Source of the DNA: an uncultured Lachnospiraceae bacterium
GTDB lineage: Bacteria > Bacillota > Clostridia > Lachnospirales > Lachnospiraceae
Assembly (NCBI GenBank): GCA_910585635.1
Contig: CAJUFE010000032.1
Location: forward strand, 1-51,189
DNA: 51,189 nucleotides
Reading direction: 5' to 3'
The translations under genes were made by a program, and so were the position numbers. The notes under the pieces were generated by a model. The model did not search any database. It saw nothing but the letters and a program-made list of their open reading frames with translations, and was not told the origin of the DNA. Of this stretch, positions 1 through 8,636 are shown one piece after another. Each line of letters opens with the position of its first letter. Position 1 is the first letter of the stretch.

Positions 1-601
1 GCACATACCCATAGATGCTATAATACCATCCATCCCCCAACTCGACCCGTTGTTCTTGATCGAGTGTCTTTATCGTACCTGATGGCACATATAGATAGGA
101 GGCGATCTCATCCCCCTCATGGCATCGCACCTCCAGATAGTGCTCGCCCTCTTTCCGAGGATCGAACACATCCTGATCCCCGTGCAATACGACACTTATG
201 ATCTCGTCCCTCTCTGCCATAAGATCCAAAAAATCCTTTAGATCGATCGACAGACTGGATACCTCCTCTCCTTCTACAGGTGCGAGATAGATATCCTTTC
301 TATCTTCATCCATCGTGCGATAGTGATAGGCAAATCCTCCATCCAACATCTTGCTCCCTGCATATTGGTGAAAGGTAAAGTCCTGATCCCTGTCTTCTTG
401 AAAGAAGGTCTCCAGGCCTTTAAACTCTTCCCTGTTATCTGAAAAAAAGGCGGTCATATGCCCGATATCTTTATAGGTCTCATCCATCTCCTGCCCTGTC
501 CGCCCAGAGAACGGACGTGACACAAACAAGGACAAGATCGATATCCCCGATAGGACCCCTGCTGCCACCACGCCAAGTGATGGTCCGATCTTTAATAACA
601 T
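1..601 (-). CDS. Partial membrane-anchored small protein, candidate immunity protein (3' end outside window)
   Basis: This frame is open from an ATG at 601 to the left edge, giving 200 codons with no stop. The start overlaps the stop of the preceding gene by 10 bp, so the two are translationally coupled. The N-terminus has one hydrophobic segment (about residues 3-24: KIGPSLGVVAAGVLSGIS and on), followed by an acidic soluble part expected outside the cell. It shares layout and the local motif DGWYY with its upstream neighbour, which suggests the two are distant paralogs. No family is recognised. Its place at the end of an RHS toxin cassette and the membrane anchor fit an immunity protein against a cell-wall-acting toxin, but that is inference. 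Confidence 0.75.
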   Translation of the reverse strand, partial: MLLKIGPSLGVVAAGVLSGISILSLFVSRPFSGRTGQEMDETYKDIGHMTAFFSDNREEFKGLETFFQEDRDQDFTFHQYAGSKMLDGGFAYHYRTMDEDRKDIYLAPVEGEEVSSLSIDLKDFLDLMAERDEIISVVLHGDQDVFDPRKEGEHYLEVRCHEGDEIASYLYVPSGTIKTLDQEQRVELGDGWYYSIYGYV

Positions 602-1221
602 ACCTCTACTCCTGTCTTCTCTACAAAGATATAGTACCAGCCATCCTCCAAAGGCTCTATCACGATGTTATCATAGAAACTATCATCTATGACCGGGGAT
701 ACGCCGGGGGAATATAGATAAAACGCACTCCGCATAGTCTCCAGGTCCGCAGCGCTCGTCACGACCAGGATCCGTGAAGCTAAAGCAGTACGATCTGTGT
801 CAAGAAATATATGTATATCCTCCCAATGGTCCCCGAAGATGGTGACCCTCGATCCTTCCCGAGAAAGACCGTCTTCTTCTAAAAAATGATCCAGGAACCC
901 TTTGGAGACATACTCTTTAGCCGTAATGTATCCTTTATCGATATAACTACTATAGCACTCATATGTATCCTTTCCCGCAGGGGCAAAAGAAACATGTGAA
1001 AAGTCCCAATCCTCGATACGTTCATAATAGTCTTCCAACATCTCCATCTCTGTCCGATACTTTTCAAATAATGCAGCCCCATGATCCGCATCATAGATCA
1101 AGCGATCTCCTTTTTGTGATCCTTTTTGGACATGCTGCGAATAGATAAAGATGATCGAGCCACCGATCATGACCGAATAAAACAGTCCGAACCAGTATAA
1201 AACCAGATAGTGTTTCCACAT
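592..1221 (-). CDS. Membrane-anchored hypothetical protein, candidate immunity protein
   Basis: A 209-residue protein with an N-terminal hydrophobic segment (residues about 6-28) and an acidic, aromatic-rich domain that would face outside. The ATG at 1221 follows a GAGAGGG ribosome binding site. It ends in VEVCY, and its stop overlaps the next gene by 10 bp. It lies 41 bp downstream of another small membrane protein in the same operon. It resembles the truncated gene that follows (same length class, same anchor, shared DGWYY near the C-terminus). No known domain is recognised. A run of anchored small proteins after a polymorphic toxin is a common immunity arrangement, which is the only functional hint here. 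Confidence 0.75.
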   Translation of the reverse strand: MWKHYLVLYWFGLFYSVMIGGSIIFIYSQHVQKGSQKGDRLIYDADHGAALFEKYRTEMEMLEDYYERIEDWDFSHVSFAPAGKDTYECYSSYIDKGYITAKEYVSKGFLDHFLEEDGLSREGSRVTIFGDHWEDIHIFLDTDRTALASRILVVTSAADLETMRSAFYLYSPGVSPVIDDSFYDNIVIEPLEDGWYYIFVEKTGVEVCY

Positions 1222-1262
1222 TTATCCCTCTCCTATCTCTTTATCAGCCCGTGATCCTTCCC

Positions 1263-1835
1263 CTATTTACCTCGATAGATGATCTGGATCTCCTGCTCCG
1301 TATGGATCAGAAAAAATATCCCTTCCTGCTCCTCACGGACTGCTCTTATATACAGACCGATCTCCGTCCTAGGCGGCACCGTCACTGTCAGGTCCTCCCC
1401 TATCCAGACCTCTTTCCCGTCCTCCTTCCCCCACAGCTCCATGCTCTGGATCTGGAACTCCCATCTCCTTCCTTCCGTGTCCTCCTCATACAGGCGGAGC
1501 TGGATCGGGACCTCGCTATACGAGATATTTTTCAGCTTGACATAAGAGGATGCCCAGATCTCCCCATCTCCAGAAGCCTGGTCATATCCCAGAGGCTGTT
1601 GGGTGATCCGGATGGGATCCTTAAACATCCCGTATGCCATCACCAGATGCCAGATAGTCCATATCACAAAAGCGACCGTCACCATCCGATACCCGATCCT
1701 CTCGATCTTCCCCACTTTACGTGCGAAAAACGCTTTTATCCTCCTTTTTTTATCCCTATCTCCCATCACCTCATCCAGGGCCACCGCCATGATGACCATC
1801 ATCACCATGATGCCCCAGAACGTTCTCCTTGTCAT
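1263..1835 (-). CDS. Two-TM hypothetical protein in RHS cassette
   Basis: A 190-residue protein. It starts at an ATG 9 nt after a GGAGG that lies across the end of the previous gene. Two hydrophobic segments are visible (about residues 5-21 and 48-71), separated by a basic stretch (DRDKKRRIKAFFARK). The C-terminal half (about residue 72 onward) is beta-rich with alternating hydrophobic residues and should be extracytoplasmic. It sits 6 bp after the 168-residue gene, in the row of membrane proteins that follows the RHS toxin. No family is recognised. It could be an immunity protein or a cassette orphan. Confidence 0.7.
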   Translation of the reverse strand: MTRRTFWGIMVMMVIMAVALDEVMGDRDKKRRIKAFFARKVGKIERIGYRMVTVAFVIWTIWHLVMAYGMFKDPIRITQQPLGYDQASGDGEIWASSYVKLKNISYSEVPIQLRLYEEDTEGRRWEFQIQSMELWGKEDGKEVWIGEDLTVTVPPRTEIGLYIRAVREEQEGIFFLIHTEQEIQIIYRGK

Positions 1836-1841
1836 ATGCCA

Positions 1842-2348
1842 TTACCTCCAGAGCCACCGCCGTCCTTTTGATCCATCGTCGATATATCTGATCTTCCACT
1901 GCAGCCCTTCTTTTTCGATGAACCATAATGCACGACCATGGGCCTCCCCCAACGAACCGTCTGGATAGTATGCACTCCACAACTCCACCCAGGCCCATCC
2001 CCGCTGTCCGTCATGCTCACACCGCAGTACCTCGATACCCATCCTCACGCCCTCGAATGGATCTCCGCCCTCTGCAGCACTTTGCTCTTCCGCCATTTTT
2101 GCATAAGACCTTATCACGTCATCCGACTGATCGTACATAGACAATGGCCATTCCGCATCCTGTACAAAAACATACCCTCCGATCAGCGCTCCTACATAAT
2201 GCACCAACGGCTCGATATCTCGATATCGTTCTTCTTTTTCTTCTCTTTTACGTAAAAGCTTCCTTCTCACCGTGATACAATGCCCTGTCAGATCGATGAC
2301 CATGATACTGGCCATTGCCATGATACACCAAAACTTTATCTTTGCCAT
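1842..2348 (-). CDS. Membrane-anchored protein directly after RHS toxin, best candidate for its immunity protein
   Basis: A 168-residue protein whose ATG (after GGGGAGAAGG) is 10 bp beyond the RHS stop codon. An N-terminal hydrophobic segment (residues about 5-22, rich in Met, Ile and Ala) is followed by a basic/acidic linker (RRKLLRKREEKEERYRD) and a C-terminal domain containing WVELWSAYYPDGS and WFIEKEGLQWKIRYIDDG. That domain looks like a small NTF2- or lumazine-type beta domain, but this is only an impression. In polymorphic toxin loci the gene directly after the toxin usually encodes the cognate immunity protein. An exported inhibitor would suit an amidase toxin acting on peptidoglycan. 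Confidence 0.75.
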   Translation of the reverse strand: MAKIKFWCIMAMASIMVIDLTGHCITVRRKLLRKREEKEERYRDIEPLVHYVGALIGGYVFVQDAEWPLSMYDQSDDVIRSYAKMAEEQSAAEGGDPFEGVRMGIEVLRCEHDGQRGWAWVELWSAYYPDGSLGEAHGRALWFIEKEGLQWKIRYIDDGSKGRRWLWR

Positions 2349-2358
2349 CCTTCTCCCC

Positions 2359-5300
2359 TTAATCGCTACTGTGACAGCTTGTAAATACGCTGTCCTTCAT
2401 CCGCACAAAATAAAAAACAGAGCTATTGGAATTTGCCTCTAGATAATCTTTATATATATCATCTACAGGGTGATCGAACCGGGCCTTCGTATTGCCTGTA
2501 AATAACAACCCTCTTTCGTCAAAACCGTTGATGATCGTTGCATGGTTGATAACTCCATCTCCATCTTCATCCCAATACAGCAAGTCCCCTGCCTCAATGA
2601 CGCCCAGACCTGCTACCCGATAGTATTCCTCCAAGGAACCTACCTTTATGACCCCACCTTCCATATAGCCATTTTTAGGATCGCTAAAATAGGCAAATTG
2701 CTTTCCAGCGCTTGTCCACGTTAAAGAATACTCTTGCCCAGTATTTGCGATCGCGCCCACAGGGTCCAAATCCTTATGGGCCACTTTCTCATACACTTTT
2801 TGGAACAGCCTGACCGGGATCGGTACCTTAGATTCCATATACCATTCATCTGTCATATCCATCCCCGCCGCATATAAACACTGTGATACAAAGTTCGCAC
2901 AATTGCCGCTCCCGTTTGAAAAATACGGGTAGTCCGGATTTGATATAAATTTATCCGGATCCTCTTGGGCATATTTTTTTGCATACTGGTTTAACGCCTC
3001 GATCGCCTTTTCCCTGTCGGTTATATCTTCATCATAATACAGGTAGGTCGATGTATCTAATGTTTGAGACGGGTCTGCTACCCTATGTGGCGCCATCCCA
3101 TTTTCGTCAATGTGACCGAGCGGATCATTCTTACAATATTGATAGCGGTTAAGTGTCTCAGGACGCCTAAAATACCCTTTTATCCAGTCCTCACTGCTAA
3201 ATCTCCCTATCTCTGGGAGATATTCCCTCGCCTGTGCAAAGTAACTTCCCGCCACCATATCTTTCTGATATCCAGTATACCCAAATGGCTGCCCCTCTCC
3301 TTGTGTACCGTATAGATCCTGACCAAACTCATCATACTCATATATGGTCTGCCCCTCTGTCTGCAGGTCCAGATAGCGGACTGTACTCCCAAGTCCATCC
3401 TGCAGACAGACACCTGCTCTTTCCCCATCTAACGCAAAGAGGACATCTGTATCCCATACATAGCTTTGGCTGACTGCACGGTCCCCTACTGTTTCAGTCT
3501 TTACCAAAAGGCTCCGGTATTGCTTCGTAAGGTCCAGCAGATACCTCACCGTTTTTGTTGGGGGCTCCAGATGGCTTTTCAGATATCCCGTTCCAAAGAA
3601 ACTGCCTTGCTTAAGACCAGGCTCCCCAGACAGATCATACATCTCCATACCGACCCGGTTCCCTAATCCGTCATATACATAGCTGGCCGCCTGCCCATCG
3701 GCATTGATGGCCTTTTCCAGACGGTTGTCCGCCCCATAACGATAACCGTTGACCAGATCCTGACCTCGTTTGACCGCCGTAAGGTTCCCGCGCCTGTCAT
3801 ATTCTCGGATCTCTGTCAGGCCTTTTCTTTCTATCTGGATCAGCTGGTCTGCCGCATTATACGTATAATGGATCCGATCTTCCCCAGCTTCCAGCAGGAT
3901 CCGGTTCCCAAAGGCATCATACTGGTAACGCCGTAAAGCGTGATGATCTTTTTGCACCTCTGTCAGCCTGTTCAATGGATCATAGCGATATTGGTACAAG
4001 CTCCCATCCCCGCTTTTTTGTATCGATATCTTATTTCCTATCTGGTCATAGCCATATCCATATCGCTCGTATATCTCTCCCCGCCTCTGATGGACCAGCG
4101 TGGATAAACGCCCCATCCGGTCATATCCATAATGGCAGGATATCCCTCCCGGGTATTGTTTTTCGCTCAGCCGACCTTCTCCATCATACCGATAAAGGAC
4201 TTCCCGAACACCATCTGCCACTCGCTCTAACCGTCCGGATCCATCGTAGCCATAGTCGATCCGTCTCCCATCCGGGTACAGGAGGGCCTTCCGCTCCCCA
4301 AACGGTCCCCATTCATAGCAGGTCTCTCGACCCTCCTGATCCCTGATCTTCCTGACCCTACCAGACCCATCCCGTTCGATCCAGATCACGCCCAGCCAGT
4401 CCTCCACCTCTCTCAGTTTCCGCAATGCATCATAGGAAAACTCCACCTGCCGTCCATCATCATAATGGACATAGGCCAGATCACCCTCGCCGTTATAACC
4501 ATATCGTGTCTCATACCCATCCCGGTCCTTCTTTGCCACGAGGCGACCTGCTCTGTCGTAGCGGTAATACTCTGATGCCCCCAGCGGATCCTTGATACAT
4601 GTGATATGCCCCATAAGGTCCCTCTGGTATCGGGTCACACGGAGGTTTTCTTTTTTGTCCAGACCGTCCAGATGGAGCGTTCCATCCATATCTAACAGGC
4701 AGCCAGAGCCTTCATGCCGACAGACCACGCTCAGCTTTCCCATAGGATCATAGGCATATTCTGTCCGGTCCCCTCCTGCATCTATGACAGAAAGGAGCTT
4801 TCCTCCCAGAGAATATCCATACTGTATCTTATGTCCCAGAGGATCTTTTATCGATGTCACATTTCCTACTGCATCATAGGTATAGACCCACTGCTGTCCA
4901 TCGCTGTTACAGATAGAGACCAGGCGGCCCAAGCGGTCATAGGCATAGCCCACATAGATACCCTTATGGTCCTGGCGATGGACCAAGCGGCCATTTTTAT
5001 CATAGGTGAACATCTCATATCCACCATCTGGATAGATCGCCTTAGCCAGTCTCCCCCCTGGATGATATTCGTACTCTGTCCGCCTTTTTCTGGCATCCAC
5101 CACCACAGATACCTTCCCCATATCATTATATCCATAGCTGGTCACATCCCCTGTGGTAGAGATCTCACGGATCAGCTGGCCCATCTGGTCATACACATAG
5201 GTATGGCATCGGCCTGCTGCATTTTTTATACAAGAAAGCCTGCCCTCCCCGTCATATCCATATTCCGTGACCGCACCTGTAGGACTGACCGTTCTCGTGA

Positions 5301-7479
5301 GCCGGCCGCGCTCATCATATGCAAAGCCTATCCGGTCCCCTTCCGGATCTATCTGCCAGGTGATATTCCCATCCTGGTCATATCCATACTGTATGGTCCC
5401 TCCATTTGGCAGCGTTATCTGCTCCAAACGGTTCAGGCCATCATAACGATAGATCTCCTCCGCTCCGTTTGGATAGGTTTTTTTGGTCACATTCTGCATC
5501 TGGTCATAGCCAAGGCGGATACACTCCCCGTCCGGGAGAAGGACTTCTTCCACCTTGTTCATACAGTTATATCTCCATTCCGATACGGCACCATTAAAAT
5601 CTGTGAACCTAGCCAGCTTCCCATTTGATGTATATCCATAGCTGCAATGGTTTCCCTCTGGATCTGTCACACGGATGAGACGATCGCATGCATCATAAGC
5701 AAACTCCGTACGGTCCCCCTCGCCATCTACCGTGCTGACCACTCGGTCATATGCATCATATCCATAGGATATCTGACAGCCAGACCCTTCCCGGATCTGT
5801 GTGATATTCCCACGGTCATCGTATGTTAAGAAGATCCTGCTGCTGTCTGGCAGCAGTAGCTCCACCATGTTCCCCTCCTCATCATAGGACATCTCACGGG
5901 TCCTGCCTAATGCATCCACGGTCCTCAATAGATTTCCATGCCCATCATAGGTATTCTCTATCTTAAGGATCCCATTGACCGAAAAAGCCAGCAGATGGCC
6001 ATCCCCGTCATAGGTCATGTCCAGTTTTTCGCCATCCGGATATATGATCTGGCTTAAGTTCCCCTTTCCATCGTAAGCAAGCTTTGTCCTGTTCCCTCGT
6101 TTATCCGTCTTTACGATCAGCTGGTTCCGATCGTTATAGGAAAAATGCACCTCGCCATCTACATATAGATCTCCCACATTTCGATATCTCTCATCATAAA
6201 CATGAGCGACCTTGTTCCCATTCTGCTCGGTCACAAGGGTCCTGCCCAGCTCTTCCTGATGGTCGTATGTGATGACCCCTCCGTCGGCAAACTTCTGCTG
6301 GATGGTCCTTCCCTTTCCATCATAAACATTCTCCAAGACGCAGATCCCTCTGGGATTTTGGATACGGCTCATATTCTTTCCAGCATCATAAAAATAGCGG
6401 TAACTCTTTCCTTCTGGATCCTGCACTTCTTTCAGGCGGTCAAGCTCATACAAAAACCGGACGCTCCTCCCCTTATGGTCCACCACCTCACATAGGAGTC
6501 CGGAAAAGCGGTCATAATGATAGGTCAGAGCGGCCCCTTTTCTATCGGTCACCTGGACCAGCCGGCCTTTCTGGTCATAAGAACACATGATCCCCCGGCC
6601 TCTGCCATCCCGCCTCCACAACAGCTTCCCTTGGGGATCGAACCTGTTTACCTGACCGTCTGGCCCCTCATGTAAAAAGCCTTCCTGGTCCATCTTCAAT
6701 CGCTCCATGCCGCCGAACAAGGGGATAGGCGAGAGGTCTTCGTCTTTCATATAGATCTCCTCTCTGCCATCCCCCCATAAGATCACATATCGGTCCGGAT
6801 CGATGAGCAACTGGATCTCATAATTATGCCGCCAGCCTTTTCCCAGGCTCCCGCTCCTTATATCCATGCGGTTGTAGGAACGCCTGACATAGAGGGGGAC
6901 TCGTCCATTTATCCGCAGATCCTCTTTTTCATAGATAAAATTCCCTGTATCCGCATTGACCGGATCTCCCGTCATGGCACAGACCGCCGACTGGACCCCT
7001 TTCATAAACTCCTGGAGGGTAGCGTTCTGCATCGCATCGATCAGCACATCCCTCCAGGAAGAAAAGCCGGGGCCGGCATTCTTTAGGAGCTGGGAAACAG
7101 ATAATGTAATGATCTTTTTGAGCTTATCTTCTGTCAACAAATTTTCTTTTATCGAAGCACCATTCACAACTTTTAGTAGAGGAAGATGGTAACTGAACTT
7201 AAACCCATTCGGATCCTGAGATACCAATATCTTTTCCGCCACCCTCATACTCCCCAATACTGCTACTATGGTAGGTGATAGCGCTTTTCTCCCTGAACAT
7301 ACAGGGATCGCCCCCTCTATGATCGGCACCAAATGCGATATATCGATCGTCTCATTTATATCAGACGCACTTACCGTGATACACGGTTTGCTCTTACCTT
7401 TTATCTCAATCCTGTTTCCTTTAAAGTTAAACTCATCCTTCATAACAAAATTACTAAAAAAAATATTCTTGTCTGACAT
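2359..7479 (-). CDS. RHS-repeat effector with C-terminal amidase (Amidase_6-like) toxin domain
   Basis: A polymorphic toxin of 1706 residues. I chose the ATG at 7479 (MSDKNIFFSN), which follows GAGGG by 8 nt and starts just after the previous stop. An upstream in-frame GTG would overlap that gene and lacks such a site. The N-terminal ~170 residues are unique to this protein. Then comes the motif GDPVNADTGNF, typical of the start of RHS cores, and several dozen YD repeats (YDxxGRL type). The core ends near GRFSSEDW and LNRYQYCKNDPLG. The last ~245 residues (about 2362-3096) hold an NlpC/P60-like amidase of the Amidase_6 type: the Cys of SGNCANFVSQC, the His of DGVINHATII, and the aromatic/acidic DLLYWDEDGDG. 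The likely target is cell-wall peptide, with delivery by the spike complex encoded upstream. Confidence 0.93.
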   Translation of the reverse strand: MSDKNIFFSNFVMKDEFNFKGNRIEIKGKSKPCITVSASDINETIDISHLVPIIEGAIPVCSGRKALSPTIVAVLGSMRVAEKILVSQDPNGFKFSYHLPLLKVVNGASIKENLLTEDKLKKIITLSVSQLLKNAGPGFSSWRDVLIDAMQNATLQEFMKGVQSAVCAMTGDPVNADTGNFIYEKEDLRINGRVPLYVRRSYNRMDIRSGSLGKGWRHNYEIQLLIDPDRYVILWGDGREEIYMKDEDLSPIPLFGGMERLKMDQEGFLHEGPDGQVNRFDPQGKLLWRRDGRGRGIMCSYDQKGRLVQVTDRKGAALTYHYDRFSGLLCEVVDHKGRSVRFLYELDRLKEVQDPEGKSYRYFYDAGKNMSRIQNPRGICVLENVYDGKGRTIQQKFADGGVITYDHQEELGRTLVTEQNGNKVAHVYDERYRNVGDLYVDGEVHFSYNDRNQLIVKTDKRGNRTKLAYDGKGNLSQIIYPDGEKLDMTYDGDGHLLAFSVNGILKIENTYDGHGNLLRTVDALGRTREMSYDEEGNMVELLLPDSSRIFLTYDDRGNITQIREGSGCQISYGYDAYDRVVSTVDGEGDRTEFAYDACDRLIRVTDPEGNHCSYGYTSNGKLARFTDFNGAVSEWRYNCMNKVEEVLLPDGECIRLGYDQMQNVTKKTYPNGAEEIYRYDGLNRLEQITLPNGGTIQYGYDQDGNITWQIDPEGDRIGFAYDERGRLTRTVSPTGAVTEYGYDGEGRLSCIKNAAGRCHTYVYDQMGQLIREISTTGDVTSYGYNDMGKVSVVVDARKRRTEYEYHPGGRLAKAIYPDGGYEMFTYDKNGRLVHRQDHKGIYVGYAYDRLGRLVSICNSDGQQWVYTYDAVGNVTSIKDPLGHKIQYGYSLGGKLLSVIDAGGDRTEYAYDPMGKLSVVCRHEGSGCLLDMDGTLHLDGLDKKENLRVTRYQRDLMGHITCIKDPLGASEYYRYDRAGRLVAKKDRDGYETRYGYNGEGDLAYVHYDDGRQVEFSYDALRKLREVEDWLGVIWIERDGSGRVRKIRDQEGRETCYEWGPFGERKALLYPDGRRIDYGYDGSGRLERVADGVREVLYRYDGEGRLSEKQYPGGISCHYGYDRMGRLSTLVHQRRGEIYERYGYGYDQIGNKISIQKSGDGSLYQYRYDPLNRLTEVQKDHHALRRYQYDAFGNRILLEAGEDRIHYTYNAADQLIQIERKGLTEIREYDRRGNLTAVKRGQDLVNGYRYGADNRLEKAINADGQAASYVYDGLGNRVGMEMYDLSGEPGLKQGSFFGTGYLKSHLEPPTKTVRYLLDLTKQYRSLLVKTETVGDRAVSQSYVWDTDVLFALDGERAGVCLQDGLGSTVRYLDLQTEGQTIYEYDEFGQDLYGTQGEGQPFGYTGYQKDMVAGSYFAQAREYLPEIGRFSSEDWIKGYFRRPETLNRYQYCKNDPLGHIDENGMAPHRVADPSQTLDTSTYLYYDEDITDREKAIEALNQYAKKYAQEDPDKFISNPDYPYFSNGSGNCANFVSQCLYAAGMDMTDEWYMESKVPIPVRLFQKVYEKVAHKDLDPVGAIANTGQEYSLTWTSAGKQFAYFSDPKNGYMEGGVIKVGSLEEYYRVAGLGVIEAGDLLYWDEDGDGVINHATIINGFDERGLLFTGNTKARFDHPVDDIYKDYLEANSNSSVFYFVRMKDSVFTSCHSSD

Positions 7480-7480
7480 C

Positions 7481-8044
7481 TTATACACCCTCGTAGTTTA
7501 ATACTATATATGTTTTCCCCATATAATCTCCAAACAAAAAGGAAAATGTATCGTGCTTATTTAAACTTTTAAACTCGTTCCATTTTAACACCTCATTTAT
7601 CTGTTCCTTCCAATATACACCTATTAAATTTCGGTACTCATAAAAGAGCCATCTTTTCATGTACATTATCTCATAATCATTTAGTCGATAAAATCTACTC
7701 TGAAGTATTTTCTTTATCTCTTTTTCTCCATCATCAAAATAAATAAAATCCGGATACCATATATGACTCTCTTTTGATCGGTCAAGATACAACTGCTCAT
7801 CCGCAATCATTATTTCATACTCATGATCTTCTGTCACCAAACCCGTCAAAAAGTGAAAAAGCCCCATATATGCAGGTAACCAATCATTCTGTATTTCTTG
7901 TCTTTTTAGCGCTTTTTCCAGCAATGTCCCTATTGAAAGCAATAATTTGTCATTCTTTTCCTTCTTTACCTCTATTGCCTTTTTTTGCATCTGCTTAACT
8001 AAATACGGCTTTAAATATTCTCTCATATCCTGCGTTCGGTCCAT
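7481..8044 (-). CDS. Hypothetical protein upstream of RHS gene, possible chaperone/adaptor
   Basis: A 187-residue soluble protein with no signal or membrane segment. The first third is helical and lysine-rich (QMQKKAIEVKKEKNDKLLLS), and the rest is rich in Tyr, Trp and Phe. Its stop codon lies one base before the ATG of the RHS gene, so the two are very probably co-translated. No known family is recognised. Genes in this position in RHS cassettes often encode proteins that help load or fold the effector. A role in RHS handling is therefore plausible but rests on position only. The coding sequence is AT-rich compared with the structural genes of the cluster. Confidence 0.7.
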   Translation of the reverse strand: MDRTQDMREYLKPYLVKQMQKKAIEVKKEKNDKLLLSIGTLLEKALKRQEIQNDWLPAYMGLFHFLTGLVTEDHEYEIMIADEQLYLDRSKESHIWYPDFIYFDDGEKEIKKILQSRFYRLNDYEIMYMKRWLFYEYRNLIGVYWKEQINEVLKWNEFKSLNKHDTFSFLFGDYMGKTYIVLNYEGV

Positions 8045-8069
8045 ACCCTATCCTATCTATAATGATATT

Positions 8070-8636
8070 CTATTCAGAAATCGTCTGAAACACCTGCCAA
8101 GCCGCCCCTTTCCAACCTTCCGTCTCTTCGTCGGGACAACTAAATACACCATGTAATATTCCACAATTAAGTATTACAAAACATACCATATTATAAATCC
8201 GTCCATCCACTCCAAAACCTATATAATCAAATATGTGGATCCGCTGACCGTTAGGAAGTGTACTCTCTATATCTTGTTGGATCTCTATTGAAGGATTCAA
8301 TTTTTTGATGATATTTTCTATTTGTACTACAAGATCAGGAAGCTGCTCTTTTGTGACCTTATCATGGATAAGATTAAACGCAAAGTGGACACAGCAATCC
8401 AGACTTGTTAATATTATTTGAGGCCTGTTGACCGATGGGTATACTCTCATTTGTATTTCTCTAGGCATTTCAATAAATTCCTCTGGCATGTAGATATTTA
8501 TCATATCATAAATCTGTCTTGGACAAAATCTGATAAATCTATCATTTATATATAACCCTTCTCCTCTGATATCCGTATATTTTTGATCCCTTTGCTTCTT
8601 TTTTAGAATAGCTATTATCTCATCTTCATATTTCAT
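8070..8636 (-). CDS. Eag/DUF1795-like effector chaperone candidate
   Basis: A 188-residue soluble protein. The ATG directly follows the stop of the previous gene and is served by GGAGGAGATATAA. After a short N-terminal tail, the pattern INDRFIRFCPRQIYDMINIY, MPEEFIEMP, VYPSVNRPQIILTS and CVHFAFNL recalls the small alpha/beta fold of DUF1795/DcrB-type Eag chaperones that bind RHS and PAAR effectors. The C-terminal helix (GAAWQVFQTISE) fits too. The resemblance is by eye and at fold level, not a firm family match. Its position two genes before a large RHS effector supports a chaperone role. Codons 21-52 align without gaps to the 5' part of the chimeric pseudogene at 11953-12453, which shows that a second copy once existed. 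Confidence 0.72.
   Translation of the reverse strand: MKYEDEIIAILKKKQRDQKYTDIRGEGLYINDRFIRFCPRQIYDMINIYMPEEFIEMPREIQMRVYPSVNRPQIILTSLDCCVHFAFNLIHDKVTKEQLPDLVVQIENIIKKLNPSIEIQQDIESTLPNGQRIHIFDYIGFGVDGRIYNMVCFVILNCGILHGVFSCPDEETEGWKGAAWQVFQTISE

Noticed and set aside
4714..5628. Open frame of 304 codons on the plus strand opposite the RHS gene
   Set aside because: It is a shadow of the repetitive RHS coding sequence. It has no ribosome binding site and its protein has no recognisable pattern.
7480..7488. GTG start three codons upstream for the RHS gene
   Set aside because: It would overlap the preceding gene and is too close to GAGGG. The ATG at 7479 has the proper spacing.
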